A stretch of DNA of 45,219 bases from Desulfovibrionaceae bacterium (lineage in GTDB: Bacteria; Desulfobacterota; Desulfovibrionia; Desulfovibrionales; Desulfovibrionaceae), in NCBI GenBank assembly GCA_028689675.1, contig JAQVCS010000018.1, positions 1 through 45,219 on the forward strand, read 5' to 3'. The notes under the pieces were generated by a model. The model saw nothing but the letters and a program-made list of their open reading frames with translations, was not told the origin of the DNA and did no database searches. The translations under genes were made by a program, and so were the position numbers. Shown in pieces: positions 29,880 through 39,083 of the stretch (positions within the stretch are counted from its first letter, which is position 1; every line of letters begins with the position of its first letter).

Positions 29880-31652
29880 TTATTCATGGTCTTGATTTTT
29901 ACACGGTACGCGGGCAATAATTTGTGTGCCCTTGTCTGGTGAAGATTCCAAAATAAATTCCCCATCCAGCAAAACCATACGCTCATGCATTAAGGTTATG
30001 CCCCAGTGCTGGGCAAGTTTTTCACCGCACAGCTGTTTTGGGTCAAAGCCTTTGCCATTATCTTCTATTGATAGGGTAAAGGCATTTTGCTGCAAGGTGA
30101 AACTGATGTGCACAGTGCTGGCAGCAGCATGGCGTAAAATGTTGGTTAATGCCTCCTGTGCAATGCGATAAAAGGCTAATGCCAATTCATTATCTATGGC
30201 AGCAGGAATGTTTTTATGGAAAAAATATATTTTTAGGCCAGCATTACGGTATTCGCCCAAGAGTGTTTCCAGCGAAGGAATAATGCCCAAATAATCCAAG
30301 CAGGGCGGGCGCAGGCCACGGGCTATATCTTTCAATGCCCTTTGTATTATCATAACGGTATTGCCCGCTTCTTGTATTTGTTTGGACTGCTGCTGCGCCT
30401 GCGTGCCCAGCGAAGCGCGTATATTTTCCAAGGAAAGGCGCAGGGTGGTTAATAATTGCCCTGTATGATCGTGCAAATCGCGCGAAATATCGCCGCGCAC
30501 CTGTTCAAGCAAATTAAAAATTTCGCGCGCCACTTCCTGCCTGTGCGTTTGCTCGCGCCGCAAGGCTTCATTGGTTTCAATAAGGCTGCGGGTGCGTTCT
30601 TCCACACGCTGCTCCAGCTCGACCTGCGTTTTTTGCAATTGCGACGTTTTTGCCGCTATTGTGGCCTCCAGCTCATGGGTATGCAATAAAATTTTGCCAG
30701 CCAGCGGGCGGGAAAGAATAACAATGCCCCCAAGGCAAAGCAAATAAATAAAAGCTATGCTCATGCCCACCGAGGCCATATTCTTCCATGCAGGGGCATA
30801 GAGGGCATGGGCATCTTCCACCAGCACCAGCCCCCACGGGGTGTCGGGCACGGGCACATAGGCAAGTACAAGGGAATTGGTAGAAATAACACCTTTTTCC
30901 CCTTGCGTGGCTTTAAAAAGGCAGGCTTTCCATAATTGCGCATCAAAAACAGGGTTTGCACTTTGGGCGGCTTTTTTATCATCCTGCTGGGGCAGGGTAG
31001 AGGCTTCGGGCGGCCAAAACCAAAGCTCCTGCCCCTGCTGCCACATGCCCACTAGGGTGGCTTTGTGCAGTAGGGTATACAGTGAGGCCACAGCAACAGC
31101 AATAACGTCTGTGCCTATAAATTCGGATTGCCTGTTATGAATGGCGGTGGAAAGCAAAATAACATTTTGGTCGCCCAGAGCAACAGGGGGGGTAAAGCGC
31201 ACACGGTCTTCTTGCGGGGTGGCGGCCATAAGCAGGTGCTGCGGAATATCCACCCCACCCGAAGCTATAATTTCGCCCTTATTATTCAGGCGCGTAATGC
31301 CTATCATATCTGAAGACGACTTGAGCGAATCTTGAATAGCACCCGTGATAAAGGGCACGACTTCTGTTGCCGATTTTGTCCCCTTATTTAAGGCTTCCAG
31401 CTCTTGGCGCATTCCTGTTCTGGCGGCAGCCTGACGGGCAAGGTGTCGGTTTTTCCGCATCCATTCTGTTGCTGTTTGTGCTTTGAGCTCGGCGCTGTAC
31501 AGCAGGCTGGATTCCTGCACTTCCTTCCAGCTTTGCAGTAAGGTCAGCGTTACCAAGGCTGTGGAGCAGCACACCATAACAAATAAAGAAAGCGCAGCAT
31601 AAAAAATAAGCCTTCGCCGTAGCACAGCAGGAAAGCGCCGCTGCTTGTTCAT
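29880..31652 (-). CDS. Membrane sensor histidine kinase (HisKA_3, NarX/DegS class)
   Basis: A 590-aa kinase. One helix at about 14-37, an extracytoplasmic sensor of about 255 residues (dCache-like: IGITRLNNKGEIIASGGVDI and later VLAYVPVPDTPWGLVLVEDA) and a second helix at about 297-320 are followed by a coiled coil (ELEATIAAKTSQLQKTQVEL). The HisKA_3 dimerisation domain has the phospho-accepting His in GDISRDLHDHTGQLL at about 393. The ATPase domain has the N box YRIAQEALTNILRHA and the G1 box SIEDNGKGFDP. This class pairs with NarL-type regulators, which matches the downstream gene. The sensor probably binds a small organic or sulfur-containing ligand; sequence does not say which. Confidence 0.94.
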   Translation of the reverse strand: MNKQRRFPAVLRRRLIFYAALSLFVMVCCSTALVTLTLLQSWKEVQESSLLYSAELKAQTATEWMRKNRHLARQAAARTGMRQELEALNKGTKSATEVVPFITGAIQDSLKSSSDMIGITRLNNKGEIIASGGVDIPQHLLMAATPQEDRVRFTPPVALGDQNVILLSTAIHNRQSEFIGTDVIAVAVASLYTLLHKATLVGMWQQGQELWFWPPEASTLPQQDDKKAAQSANPVFDAQLWKACLFKATQGEKGVISTNSLVLAYVPVPDTPWGLVLVEDAHALYAPAWKNMASVGMSIAFIYLLCLGGIVILSRPLAGKILLHTHELEATIAAKTSQLQKTQVELEQRVEERTRSLIETNEALRREQTHRQEVAREIFNLLEQVRGDISRDLHDHTGQLLTTLRLSLENIRASLGTQAQQQSKQIQEAGNTVMIIQRALKDIARGLRPPCLDYLGIIPSLETLLGEYRNAGLKIYFFHKNIPAAIDNELALAFYRIAQEALTNILRHAAASTVHISFTLQQNAFTLSIEDNGKGFDPKQLCGEKLAQHWGITLMHERMVLLDGEFILESSPDKGTQIIARVPCKNQDHE

Positions 31653-31960
31653 AGTATTCCTTTCTTTGTGTTCTGCTTTTTGGGGTAAAAAATATTATGT
31701 TAGGGCTTGTACTCTTCTTATTGTCGGCTAAGTATAGTAATTTTATGAAAAATGACAAGTTGCTTCGGCTGTGGGCGCTCTCAGGATTTTCCTGACTGAG
31801 AATATCTTTTTTATAAAGTTTATCACATGGGAAGCAAAGGAAGGGGGGAGCTTGTTGCGGCCTTTTGTGTAGTACACTTTGTATTATGTTCTCTGTATAT
31901 ACGCTCAAAGTAGAATTTTAATTAGGGCAGATGCGCATTGAAAACGCACATCTGCCCTAA
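31653..31960. other. Promoter region of two-component operon
   Basis: These 308 bases contain no gene. They hold the kinase promoter and palindrome (31731-31795) and the terminator of the upstream ferredoxin-like gene (31920-31962). Confidence 0.5.
31731..31795 (-). promoter_or_regulatory. Kinase promoter with TCAGG palindrome
   Basis: On the minus strand TTGTCA (31758-31753) lies 16 bp from TATACT (31736-31731), a good sigma-70 promoter. The palindrome TCAGGATTTTCCTGA at 31781-31795 would be centred about 64 bp upstream of the start, the class I position for activation by a NarL-type regulator. This suggests autoregulation. Confidence 0.6.
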
Positions 31961-31962
31961 TT
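31920..31962 (-). terminator. Terminator of ferredoxin-like gene
   Basis: Stem AATTAGGGCAGAT (31920-31932) with ATCTGCCCTAATT (31950-31962), extended by a GCG pairing. It overlaps the stop codon of the leftward gene at 31961. Confidence 0.75.
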
Positions 31963-32629
31963 AATTATTAACAGTAAGCACTGTCAGGGGCACAGCACAG
32001 CCGCTGTTGTGCAGGGCTGCCCTTGCCATTCTTTCCAAGCCACCGCAGCAGGGCACGCTCATGCGCAGTACGGTCAGGGCTGTGGGCTGGGCAGCGCGCA
32101 CTATGTCGCATAATTTTTCTTCATACGAGGAAGTGTCATCCAGCTTGGGGCAGGCAATAAGCAGGCGCTTGCCCTGCAAAAGCTCCTGCAAAGCAGGGTA
32201 GGCAAAGCCAGCGCAATCGGCCGCCAGCACAATATGGCTGTGGCGTAAAAAGGGAGCCTCGGCAGGAACAAGGCGCAGCTGCACAGGCCATTGCGGCAGG
32301 GCGTTTGCAAGGGCAGAGCCTTGCGGGCTTAGGCTGTGCAAAGGGCGCAGGGTGGGTTGTGGTGCTGTGCTGTGCACCTGTGTGCCTGGGCAGTGCGCCC
32401 CCTGTGCCATGGCGGCCGCCTCGTCAAAAGGCTCGGCCTCGCGCTGCACTATGGTCAGCGCCCCTTCGGGGCAGGCACCCAAGCAGGCGCCCAAGCCATC
32501 ACAATATATATCTTTTACCAGCTTGGCTTTGCCATCCACAATAGCCAGCGCACTTTCGGCACAATTGGTCAGGCAAAGGCCGCAGCCTGTGCATTTGTCT
32601 GTATCAATTTCTATAATATTGCGTAGCAT
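31961..32629 (-). CDS. Two-cluster ferredoxin-like Fe-S protein
   Basis: The ATG at 32629 with AGGAG upstream gives 222 aa. Residues 1-62 hold two [4Fe-4S] sets, CTGCGLCLTNCAESA and CDGLGACLGACPEGAL; the second has the wider CxxxxxC spacing seen in hydrogenase-associated and hcp-associated ferredoxins. The C-terminal 150 residues contain VLAADCAGFAYPALQELLQG, LLIACPKLDD and LRMSVPCCGGLERMARAAL, with more Cys that may bind another cluster. Such iron-sulfur proteins sit next to hcp in Desulfovibrio and are thought to feed it electrons. Here it is 8 kb from hcp but in the same redox block. The name FrdX-like is a recollection, not shown. Confidence 0.75.
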   Translation of the reverse strand: MLRNIIEIDTDKCTGCGLCLTNCAESALAIVDGKAKLVKDIYCDGLGACLGACPEGALTIVQREAEPFDEAAAMAQGAHCPGTQVHSTAPQPTLRPLHSLSPQGSALANALPQWPVQLRLVPAEAPFLRHSHIVLAADCAGFAYPALQELLQGKRLLIACPKLDDTSSYEEKLCDIVRAAQPTALTVLRMSVPCCGGLERMARAALHNSGCAVPLTVLTVNN

Positions 32630-32749
32630 ATATGCTCCTTTCTGTCCCGTGCAGGGGCAAAATTTTGGATTTTTTATACATATAGGCCGAAGAGGCACGC
32701 CTTGCTGTGATGCAGAGCACGCGCAGTGCATTTTTGTTTTTCGCCTTCT

Positions 32750-33775
32750 TTAGGGCTGTGTATGCTCTTTTTGCATCAGCCATTGTTCGGCAATGCGGGC
32801 AAAAGGTAGGGGCAGCAGGTCAAGCCACGCTGGCGCAAGGCGCACAGAGCACAGGGGGGAATCTAAAGCCCCATGATGCAGAAAAAAGATGCCCTCGCCC
32901 CCGCCATACAGCGCATCCCCCCACAGGGGAAAGCCAGAAGCGGCCGCGTGGGCGCGTATTTGATGCCTTGCCCCTTTGTGAATGGTGCAGCCCACAAGGC
33001 TCAGGCTGCTTGCTGCTGGGGCAACACCCTGTGGGTAGGCTAGGGCGCACAAGGGGGCGTATTCTTGGGGCAAAAGTTGTGCCAGCGGAGTGAAATGTGT
33101 GTGGCGCAGGGCTGGGGCTTGGCTTGACAGCACCTTGGTTTGGCGGCGCTTTGCCATATCCAGCTCGGCCGTGGCCGTGATGTCTGTGCCAAGTGCGCCG
33201 CATACCAGCGCAAGGTAGCGCTTGCAGCACAGGCCGCGGTCTTCCATATCGCGCCAGTGCAGGGCGGCAAGGGGCTTTGCCGCTGCGGCAACAATGCCCG
33301 ATGTGCCATAATCCAGCCTTTGCACAAGGTGCAGGTCTTCGGGCTGTGCTGTGCTGGCTTGGAGCAGGCTGGCGGCAAGGCTAGGCAGCAGGGTTTCAAG
33401 GTTTGTTTCAGTGCTGCCTGCCAAGTGCACGCTGTGCATGGCGGCGGGCTTGCAGAAAAAAATAAAATCGCCCTGCCGTTCTAAAGCGCGTGCGCTGCCG
33501 CTCAAGCTTTCGGGCAGTGTTGCGGGCAGGCCTGTGCCACTGCCAGCATGAGCAGAGCCGGGCTGGGGCTGGGCGGTGTTTGCTGGCTGTTCCAAAAGGG
33601 TGATAACAGCGCCAGCGCGCACCACAAAGGCTGCCTTGCGCGCTATGCCATGCACCAACACACTGTTATTTTCAATCATGCGCCGTCTGCCGCGCAGCCC
33701 CAGCTCGGGCAATATATCGCCAAGAGCTTTGTCCAAACGGCATTCTTCACCTTCATATACGCAATATTTCGGCAT
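32750..33775 (-). CDS. RluA-family pseudouridine synthase
   Basis: A 341-aa protein, at the upper end of the family. An S4-like N-terminus (RLDKALGDILPELGLRGRRR) is followed by a Gly/Ser/Pro-rich linker of about 30 residues. The catalytic domain contains HLVQRLDYGTSGIVAAAAKP, in which the Asp of RLD is the nucleophile that makes pseudouridine, then KRYLALVCG and KGARHQIRAHAAASGFPLWG near the C-terminus. Target positions (23S rRNA or tRNA) cannot be read from sequence. Its start overlaps the stop of murJ by one base (TAATG at 33775-33777), so it is translationally coupled to it. Confidence 0.92.
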   Translation of the reverse strand: MPKYCVYEGEECRLDKALGDILPELGLRGRRRMIENNSVLVHGIARKAAFVVRAGAVITLLEQPANTAQPQPGSAHAGSGTGLPATLPESLSGSARALERQGDFIFFCKPAAMHSVHLAGSTETNLETLLPSLAASLLQASTAQPEDLHLVQRLDYGTSGIVAAAAKPLAALHWRDMEDRGLCCKRYLALVCGALGTDITATAELDMAKRRQTKVLSSQAPALRHTHFTPLAQLLPQEYAPLCALAYPQGVAPAASSLSLVGCTIHKGARHQIRAHAAASGFPLWGDALYGGGEGIFFLHHGALDSPLCSVRLAPAWLDLLPLPFARIAEQWLMQKEHTQP

Positions 33776-35343
33776 TATTTACCCTTAGAGCGGCGTAAGC
33801 GCCCAAGTATGGGTTCGAGCAACAGAGGGGCATATTTCCATGCGGGCAGGATATAGCACAGGGCAAAAAGCAAGCCGCTTATAGCCAGTGCGCCAAAGGC
33901 ATTGAGCACAGGGCTAAAGGGCAGGTGTGCCATGCACCATTCCCCCGCGGCATAGGCAATAAGCGTGGCAGGCAGGGCAAAGGCTGTGGCCAGTGCGCTG
34001 TTTTTCCCCACGCCAGTAAAGGCATGGCAGCCATGCCTTTTGCACCATACAGCGCACAGCAGGCCAATATACACTACCACACCCACAGAAGAAAGCAGGG
34101 CTATGCCCAGCGCACCATTGGGTACGCCCCACCAATAAAAGGCGGGCACGCTTAAGGCTGTAACCACCGTGCCAATGACAGCAGGGGTCAGGGTGTCGCC
34201 ATGGGCATAAAAGGCGCGGCCTATAATCATTTGCACTGTCCAGACGGGCACAATAAGCAGCATCAATTGCAGCAGCGGGGTAGAGGATGCTGTATCGTGG
34301 GCATTAAATTGGCCCCCCTGAAAAATAAAGCACATCGTTGGCCACGCAATAGCCAGCATCCACAGCGTAATGGGAATAATCAGCACAAGCGAGGTGCTGA
34401 GCGCTTTGCGCAGGGTTTCGTCAAATTGTTTTTTTTCGCCACTGGCCACCAGCGCCGCCAAAAAAGGATAGGATGCCACCGCCGCCGCCTGCCCTACCAT
34501 GCCTACGGGCACTTGTGAAATGCGGCGGGCATAGCTGAGCAGGCTTACAGCGCCATCTCCCACCAGCGAGCCAAAAATGCGTAAAAATTGTTCATTCAGC
34601 ATGACAATGCTTTGCCCCAGCATAAGCGGCAGGGCAATAATAAGAAAGCGCCCCATCAGCGGGTGGCGCCAGCGCCAGCGCAGTTTCAGGCCATCATCGC
34701 GCACGGCAAGCCATGGCAGAATGAAAGCCCCAAGCCCAGCGCCAAGGGTGACCCCCCAGCAAAAGCCTTCCATACCCTGCATGGGGAAGATGTGCGGCAA
34801 AAGCAGGCCTGCGGCAATGATAGCGCCATTGTAAATAAGCGGTGTGAGGGCGGGAATAGTGAATTGCCGCCGTAGAAAAAGCAGGGCTGTGAAACAAGCG
34901 CCGCTTAAAAAAAAGACCTGTGCTGGCAAAATAATGCGTAAAAAATGGGCAAGCCTTGCCGTTTGTTCGGCAGAAAAACCGGGGGCAACCCAAGCGGCAA
35001 GCGGAAGAGCATAGATAAAGGCTAGGCCAGTAAGTAGTAGCGAGGCCGCCATTGCCCACCAAAAAACAGATGAGAAAAAGCGCCATGCGTCTTCGCTGTC
35101 TTCCTGAAAGCGCTTTGCCAGCAGGGGGATAAGGGTAATGGAAACATAGCCCCCTGCCAGCAAATAATTGATAATATCAGGCACAACAAAAGCGGCAAAA
35201 TACATATCTGCTTCGCCGCTTGCGCCAAATTGCCATGAGATGACTTTATCCCGCAGCAGCCCCATAAAGCGGGAAAGGACGATGCTTGCGCCCATGAGCA
35301 GGGTTGCAAAACCCATGTGCTGCCTTGCGGTAAGAAATTTCAT
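33775..35343 (-). CDS. murJ: Lipid II flippase MurJ
   Basis: A 522-aa membrane protein of the MOP superfamily with about fourteen helices. The N-terminal MGASIVLSRFMGLLRDKVIS with the conserved Arg pair, SWQFGASGEADMYFAAFVVP and the DAWRFFSSVFWW loop are typical of MurJ. It flips lipid II across the inner membrane for peptidoglycan synthesis. The C-terminal two helices, thought to bind the undecaprenyl tail, are present. It lies 9 bp after the DksA/TraR-type gene and overlaps the RluA-family gene by one base. The only likely ribosome binding site lies at the end of the gene upstream, so translation may be coupled. Confidence 0.95.
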   Translation of the reverse strand: MKFLTARQHMGFATLLMGASIVLSRFMGLLRDKVISWQFGASGEADMYFAAFVVPDIINYLLAGGYVSITLIPLLAKRFQEDSEDAWRFFSSVFWWAMAASLLLTGLAFIYALPLAAWVAPGFSAEQTARLAHFLRIILPAQVFFLSGACFTALLFLRRQFTIPALTPLIYNGAIIAAGLLLPHIFPMQGMEGFCWGVTLGAGLGAFILPWLAVRDDGLKLRWRWRHPLMGRFLIIALPLMLGQSIVMLNEQFLRIFGSLVGDGAVSLLSYARRISQVPVGMVGQAAAVASYPFLAALVASGEKKQFDETLRKALSTSLVLIIPITLWMLAIAWPTMCFIFQGGQFNAHDTASSTPLLQLMLLIVPVWTVQMIIGRAFYAHGDTLTPAVIGTVVTALSVPAFYWWGVPNGALGIALLSSVGVVVYIGLLCAVWCKRHGCHAFTGVGKNSALATAFALPATLIAYAAGEWCMAHLPFSPVLNAFGALAISGLLFALCYILPAWKYAPLLLEPILGRLRRSKGK

Positions 35344-35352
35344 TATAATTTT

Positions 35353-35571
35353 CTATTGCTCCTCTTCGCGTTCTTGCTGGCAGCTTACGCAAAGTCCTAC
35401 ACCCGGCAGAGCTTCCAAGCGGCGCGGGGGAATGGCTTTGCCGCATTCGCGGCAGCAGGCCACACCATTAATCCATTCGGGCCCGTCCTGATCCATCAGG
35501 GCACGGGCGCGGGAAAGGGCGGATTCACGATCCATGCGCTCCACTTCAGAAGCCTGATCAAACACATCCAT
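35353..35571 (-). CDS. DksA/TraR-type C4 zinc-finger protein
   Basis: The ATG at 35571 has AAGGAG upstream and gives 72 aa. The first half is a helical segment (VERMDRESALSRARALMDQD), the second a C4 zinc finger with CRECGKAIPPRRLEALPGVG and then LCVSCQ, that is, CxxC-17 residues-CxxC. This is the layout of short DksA/TraR proteins that bind the secondary channel of RNA polymerase and modulate transcription. It is shorter than DksA and lacks the full coiled coil, so it is closer to TraR or YbiI. It is the leader of a unit with murJ and the RluA-family gene. Confidence 0.88.
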   Translation of the reverse strand: MDVFDQASEVERMDRESALSRARALMDQDGPEWINGVACCRECGKAIPPRRLEALPGVGLCVSCQQEREEEQ

Positions 35572-35610
35572 GCTGTTCTCCTTACACAAAAGAGGGGAAT
35601 TTGCTTGCAA

Positions 35611-35654
35611 CACAAAGTAAAGCGACTCCCTTGGCGGAGCCGCTTTACTTTGTG
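35611..35654. repeat. Long perfect hairpin between argD and zinc-finger gene
   Basis: CACAAAGTAAAGCG (35611-35624) pairs perfectly with CGCTTTACTTTGTG (35641-35654), continued by CTCC/GGAG inside. There is no T-run on either side, so it is a weak candidate for a terminator and may act as an mRNA-processing or pause site. Confidence 0.6.
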
Positions 35655-35712
35655 GTCAATGTGGAAAAGCCTTTAGCACAGTGTGTTGAAAATGTAAATT
35701 GCCTGAGGCTTG

Positions 35713-36939
35713 CTATTTTGCGGCAGGCAGCAACAGGGCTGCATTATCGCGCAAAACAGCTTCCAAGGTGGATAAAAAGGTGTCCAAATCTGCTTTATCA
35801 ATAGTAAGGGGCGGCAGCAGGCGCAGGGTGACATCGTGGCTTAAATTACAAATAATGCCGCGGCGCAGGAGCTCCAGCCATACGGCCTTGCCGGGGGCGG
35901 TTAATTCTATGCCCAGCATCAGCCCCAAGCCGCGCACTTCTTTAATTTGCCCCGGCACGCGGCTGGCTATGGCCTGCACCTCGGCCTTAACATAGCTGCC
36001 CAAGCTTTGGGCACGCTGGGCAAGGTTATCGCGCAGCATAATTTCAATTACAGTGGCGGCGGTGGCGGCCACAAGCTCTCCACCGCCAAAGGTGGTGGCA
36101 TGGCTGCCCGCTACAAAACCCTGTGCAATGGTATCGGTAGTCAGCATAGCGCCCATGGGCAGGCCGTTGGCCAGCGACTTGGCCGTGCTGATAATATCGG
36201 GGCAAATGCCCGCATGCTGAAATGCCCAAAATTTGCCCGTGCGGCACAGGCCAGCCTGCACTTCATCCATAATAAGCAGCACATTTTTTTCTTTGCATAA
36301 GGCCTGCACCTGCTGAAGGTAGGCATGGTCAAGCGGTTTAATGCCGCCTTCACCCTGCACGGCTTCCATCATGACGGCGGCTGTTTTGTCGCTTATAGCA
36401 GCACGCAGGGCAGCAATGTCGTGGGCAGGCACTTGCATAAAACCAGCGGGGAAGGGCTCAAAGCCATCTTGTAAATTGGCGCGGCCTGTGGCAGCCAGCG
36501 AACCATAGGTGCGCCCATGAAAGCAGCCTTCAAGCGTAATAATTTCATAGGCGTCTTTGTGCAGCACTTTGCGCATATAGCGGCGAGCCAGCTTAATGCA
36601 GGCTTCGTTTGCTTCTGCCCCAGAATTGCAGAAAAAGACCTTGGTAAAGTGCGCTGTGCTGCACAGCAGCTTGGCAAGGCGCAATTGCGCTTTTTGGTAA
36701 AACAAATTGCTCACATGGGTCAGAGTGGCGGCCTGCTTGCTTATGGCGGCGGTCACTTCGTCATTGGCATGGCCAAGGGCGGTAACAGCAATGCCTGCCA
36801 GCAGGTCAATATATTCTTTGCCGTCCACATCCCACAGGCGGCTGCCCTTTCCTTTGACAATAGCCAAAGGGTAACGGCTGTAGGAACGGCACAACAATTG
36901 TTCTTCTTCATTTTTTATAGCATCAAATGCGGTGGACAT
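35713..36939 (-). CDS. argD: Acetylornithine-type aminotransferase
   Basis: The ATG at 36939 with AAGGAA upstream gives 408 aa. It is a class III PLP enzyme: the phosphate-binding FFCNSGAEANEACIKLARRY near residue 100, ITLEGCFHGRTYGSLAATG, the cofactor Asp in LLIMDEVQAGLCRTGKFW and the Schiff-base Lys in ISTAKSLANGLPMGAML are all present. Length and motifs are those of ArgD, which makes N-acetylornithine in arginine synthesis and often also succinyl-diaminopimelate in lysine synthesis. It is 52 bp after dut on the same strand. The N-terminal Met choice excludes eleven residues without a ribosome binding site. Confidence 0.9.
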   Translation of the reverse strand: MSTAFDAIKNEEEQLLCRSYSRYPLAIVKGKGSRLWDVDGKEYIDLLAGIAVTALGHANDEVTAAISKQAATLTHVSNLFYQKAQLRLAKLLCSTAHFTKVFFCNSGAEANEACIKLARRYMRKVLHKDAYEIITLEGCFHGRTYGSLAATGRANLQDGFEPFPAGFMQVPAHDIAALRAAISDKTAAVMMEAVQGEGGIKPLDHAYLQQVQALCKEKNVLLIMDEVQAGLCRTGKFWAFQHAGICPDIISTAKSLANGLPMGAMLTTDTIAQGFVAGSHATTFGGGELVAATAATVIEIMLRDNLAQRAQSLGSYVKAEVQAIASRVPGQIKEVRGLGLMLGIELTAPGKAVWLELLRRGIICNLSHDVTLRLLPPLTIDKADLDTFLSTLEAVLRDNAALLLPAAK

Positions 36940-36991
36940 GAACGATTCCTTCTCAAAAAATCTCTTATACACAGGCTAAAAACCTATGTCT

Positions 36992-37471
36992 TTATTTTCC
37001 AGTATGACCAAAACCACCAGAGCCGCGTGTTGTTGGGGTGAGCGCAGGCACGGTTTGCAATTCAGCGCGCATATAGGGCTGAAAAACCAGTTGTGCCATG
37101 CGCTCTCCTCGTCGCAGTTCGTGCGGCTGGCTGCTGGTATTGAGCAGCATCACCATAATTTCTCCAGTATAATCGGGGTCAATAAGCCCCACACCCTGCG
37201 CTACTGTTAAGCCCTGCTTTGCCCCCAGCCCACTGCGGGAATAGACAAAAGCAGCAATGCCCTCTGTGGCTGGCTGTATGGCAATGCCTGTGGGAATAAG
37301 CGCCCTGTGCCCAGCAGGAATGCACAGGCTTTCTGCTTCAAAGCAGGCGCGCAAATCCATACCAGCCGAGCAGGACGTGGCATAGTGCAGGCCAGCTTCT
37401 TCATACAGGGCGCGGCTGCCTTCACGCATATAACAAAGCTTTACGGGGCAGCAAAAAGAAGATAGGGACAT
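36992..37471 (-). CDS. dut: Trimeric dUTP diphosphatase
   Basis: The ATG at 37471 follows GGGGAAGAG and gives 159 aa, a normal length. The five dUTPase motifs are in order: SAGMDLRACFE, FVYSRSGLGAKQGL, GVGLIDPDYTGEIMVML, ELRRGERMAQLVFQP and the mobile C-terminal RGSGGFGHTGK. The catalytic Asp of motif 3 is in LIDPDYTG. The enzyme hydrolyses dUTP to dUMP, keeping uracil out of DNA and supplying thymidylate synthesis. It is divergent from trmFO, with the two starts 216 bp apart, and is the leading gene of the dut-argD pair. Confidence 0.95.
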   Translation of the reverse strand: MSLSSFCCPVKLCYMREGSRALYEEAGLHYATSCSAGMDLRACFEAESLCIPAGHRALIPTGIAIQPATEGIAAFVYSRSGLGAKQGLTVAQGVGLIDPDYTGEIMVMLLNTSSQPHELRRGERMAQLVFQPYMRAELQTVPALTPTTRGSGGFGHTGK

Positions 37472-37687
37472 AGACTCTTCCCCATGGGGTCTGTGCGGTT
37501 GCCCGCAATGGCTGCCTTTTGTTATACTAACATGGCAAAAAAGAATGAATAGCGCAAAGCGCGGCAGCATACAAGCCTTGCGTGTGGGCTCTTGTCAAAG
37601 TTTTGCCTGTGTTTTACAAAAAGACGGCGCCATTTTTTGGCGGGCTTTGCCTTTTTTATGCTTTATGTGCGCTTTTATGAGGATTAT

Positions 37688-39052
37688 ATGACTGAACAAA
37701 AAAAAATTGCTGTTGTGGGCGGTGGGCTGGCTGGCTGTGAATGTGCCTTGACCTTGGCGCGTGCTGGCATGGCTGTCACCTTGTTTGAACAAAAGCCTGC
37801 GCACTGTTCCCCAGCGCATTCCAGCCCCTTGCTGGCCGAGCTGGTGTGCTCTAATTCATTGCGCAATAACGATACAGGTTCGGGCATTGGCCTGCTCAAG
37901 GCAGAAATGCGCGCTTTGGGCTCGGCCTTTATGCAGTGTGCAGACAGCAATGCCGTGCCAGCGGGCAAGGCCTTGGCTGTGGACAGGGAAGCCTTTGCCC
38001 TTGCCATGACTACCATGATTACGGCAGAGCCAAATATCGCGCTGGTGCAGCAGCAAATTACGGCCGTGGATGACCCCGCCTTGGCGGCCTTTGACAAAGT
38101 GGTGATAGCCGCAGGGCCTTTGGCTTCTGAAAATCTTTCTGCATCACTGGCGGCGGCGGTGGGGGCAAAACAGCTTTATTTTTATGACGCCATTGCCCCT
38201 ATTGTGTCGGCAGATTCTTTAGATATGTCCATTATTTTTCGCGCATCACGCTATGATTGCGAAAAAGAAGCCGCGGCAGAGGGCGAAGCAGTGGCGCAGG
38301 GGGATTATTTAAATTGCCCCATGAACCGCGAGGAATATCAAGCCTTTTATGCTGCCCTGATGGCGGCAGAAAAAGTGAGCGCCCATGACTTTGAAAAGGA
38401 AGTGCACTTTGAGGGCTGTATGCCTATTGAAGCTCTTGCTGAGCGTGGGGAAAAAACGCTGACCTTTGGCCCTATGAAGCCTGTGGGCTTTATAGACCCG
38501 CGCACTGGGCGCCGCCCTTGGGCTGTGGTGCAGCTGCGCCAAGAAACAGCCAATGCTTCTTCCTACAACCTTGTGGGCTGCCAGACAAAGCTGACCTATA
38601 GCGCCCAGCGCGAGGTCTTCCGCCGTATTCCGGGGCTGGAACATGCTGAGTTTATTCGTTTTGGCTCTATGCACCGCAATACCTATGTCAATGCACCGCA
38701 AGTGCTGGGGGCAGATTTGCACTTGCTTGGGCATGAGAACATTCATTTGGCTGGGCAAATCACGGGGGTGGAAGGCTATGTGGAATCGGCAGCATGCGGG
38801 CTGGCGCTGGGGCTTGTGCTGGTGGCAGAAGCACAGGGCAGGCATTTCCCCATGCCGCCTGAAGAATGCGCCTTGGGCGCGCTGATGGCACATTTGCGCC
38901 GCCCTGTAAAAAAATTTCAGCCCTCCAATGCGCATTTTGGCCTTATGCCCGACTTGGGCGAAAGAGCCAAAAAGAAAGACCGCAAAGCCTTGTACAGCCA
39001 GCGAGCACAAGAGGCCTTTGCCCTTTGGCTGGCTGCCTTGCCCCAAGGCTAG
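37688..39052 (+). CDS. trmFO: tRNA (uracil-54-C5)-methyltransferase TrmFO, folate-dependent
   Basis: The ATG at 37688 with GAGG 5 bases upstream gives 454 aa. The N-terminal FAD-binding loop is IAVVGGGLAGCECALTLARA. Two cysteines typical of the catalytic pair are present in LVCSNSLRNN (about residue 58) and HFEGCMPIE (about 243). GPMKPVGFIDPRTGRRPWAV, NLVGCQTKLTYSAQ and the C-terminal GQITGVEGYVESAACGL are family signatures. The enzyme transfers a methyl group from methylene-tetrahydrofolate to U54 of tRNA. The family occurs in Firmicutes and many Proteobacteria that lack TrmA. The gene is monocistronic and converges on ppk with a terminator between. Confidence 0.97.
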   Translation: MTEQKKIAVVGGGLAGCECALTLARAGMAVTLFEQKPAHCSPAHSSPLLAELVCSNSLRNNDTGSGIGLLKAEMRALGSAFMQCADSNAVPAGKALAVDREAFALAMTTMITAEPNIALVQQQITAVDDPALAAFDKVVIAAGPLASENLSASLAAAVGAKQLYFYDAIAPIVSADSLDMSIIFRASRYDCEKEAAAEGEAVAQGDYLNCPMNREEYQAFYAALMAAEKVSAHDFEKEVHFEGCMPIEALAERGEKTLTFGPMKPVGFIDPRTGRRPWAVVQLRQETANASSYNLVGCQTKLTYSAQREVFRRIPGLEHAEFIRFGSMHRNTYVNAPQVLGADLHLLGHENIHLAGQITGVEGYVESAACGLALGLVLVAEAQGRHFPMPPEECALGALMAHLRRPVKKFQPSNAHFGLMPDLGERAKKKDRKALYSQRAQEAFALWLAALPQG

Positions 39053-39083
39053 ACGCCAATTTGAAGAGGGCTTATGCACAACA

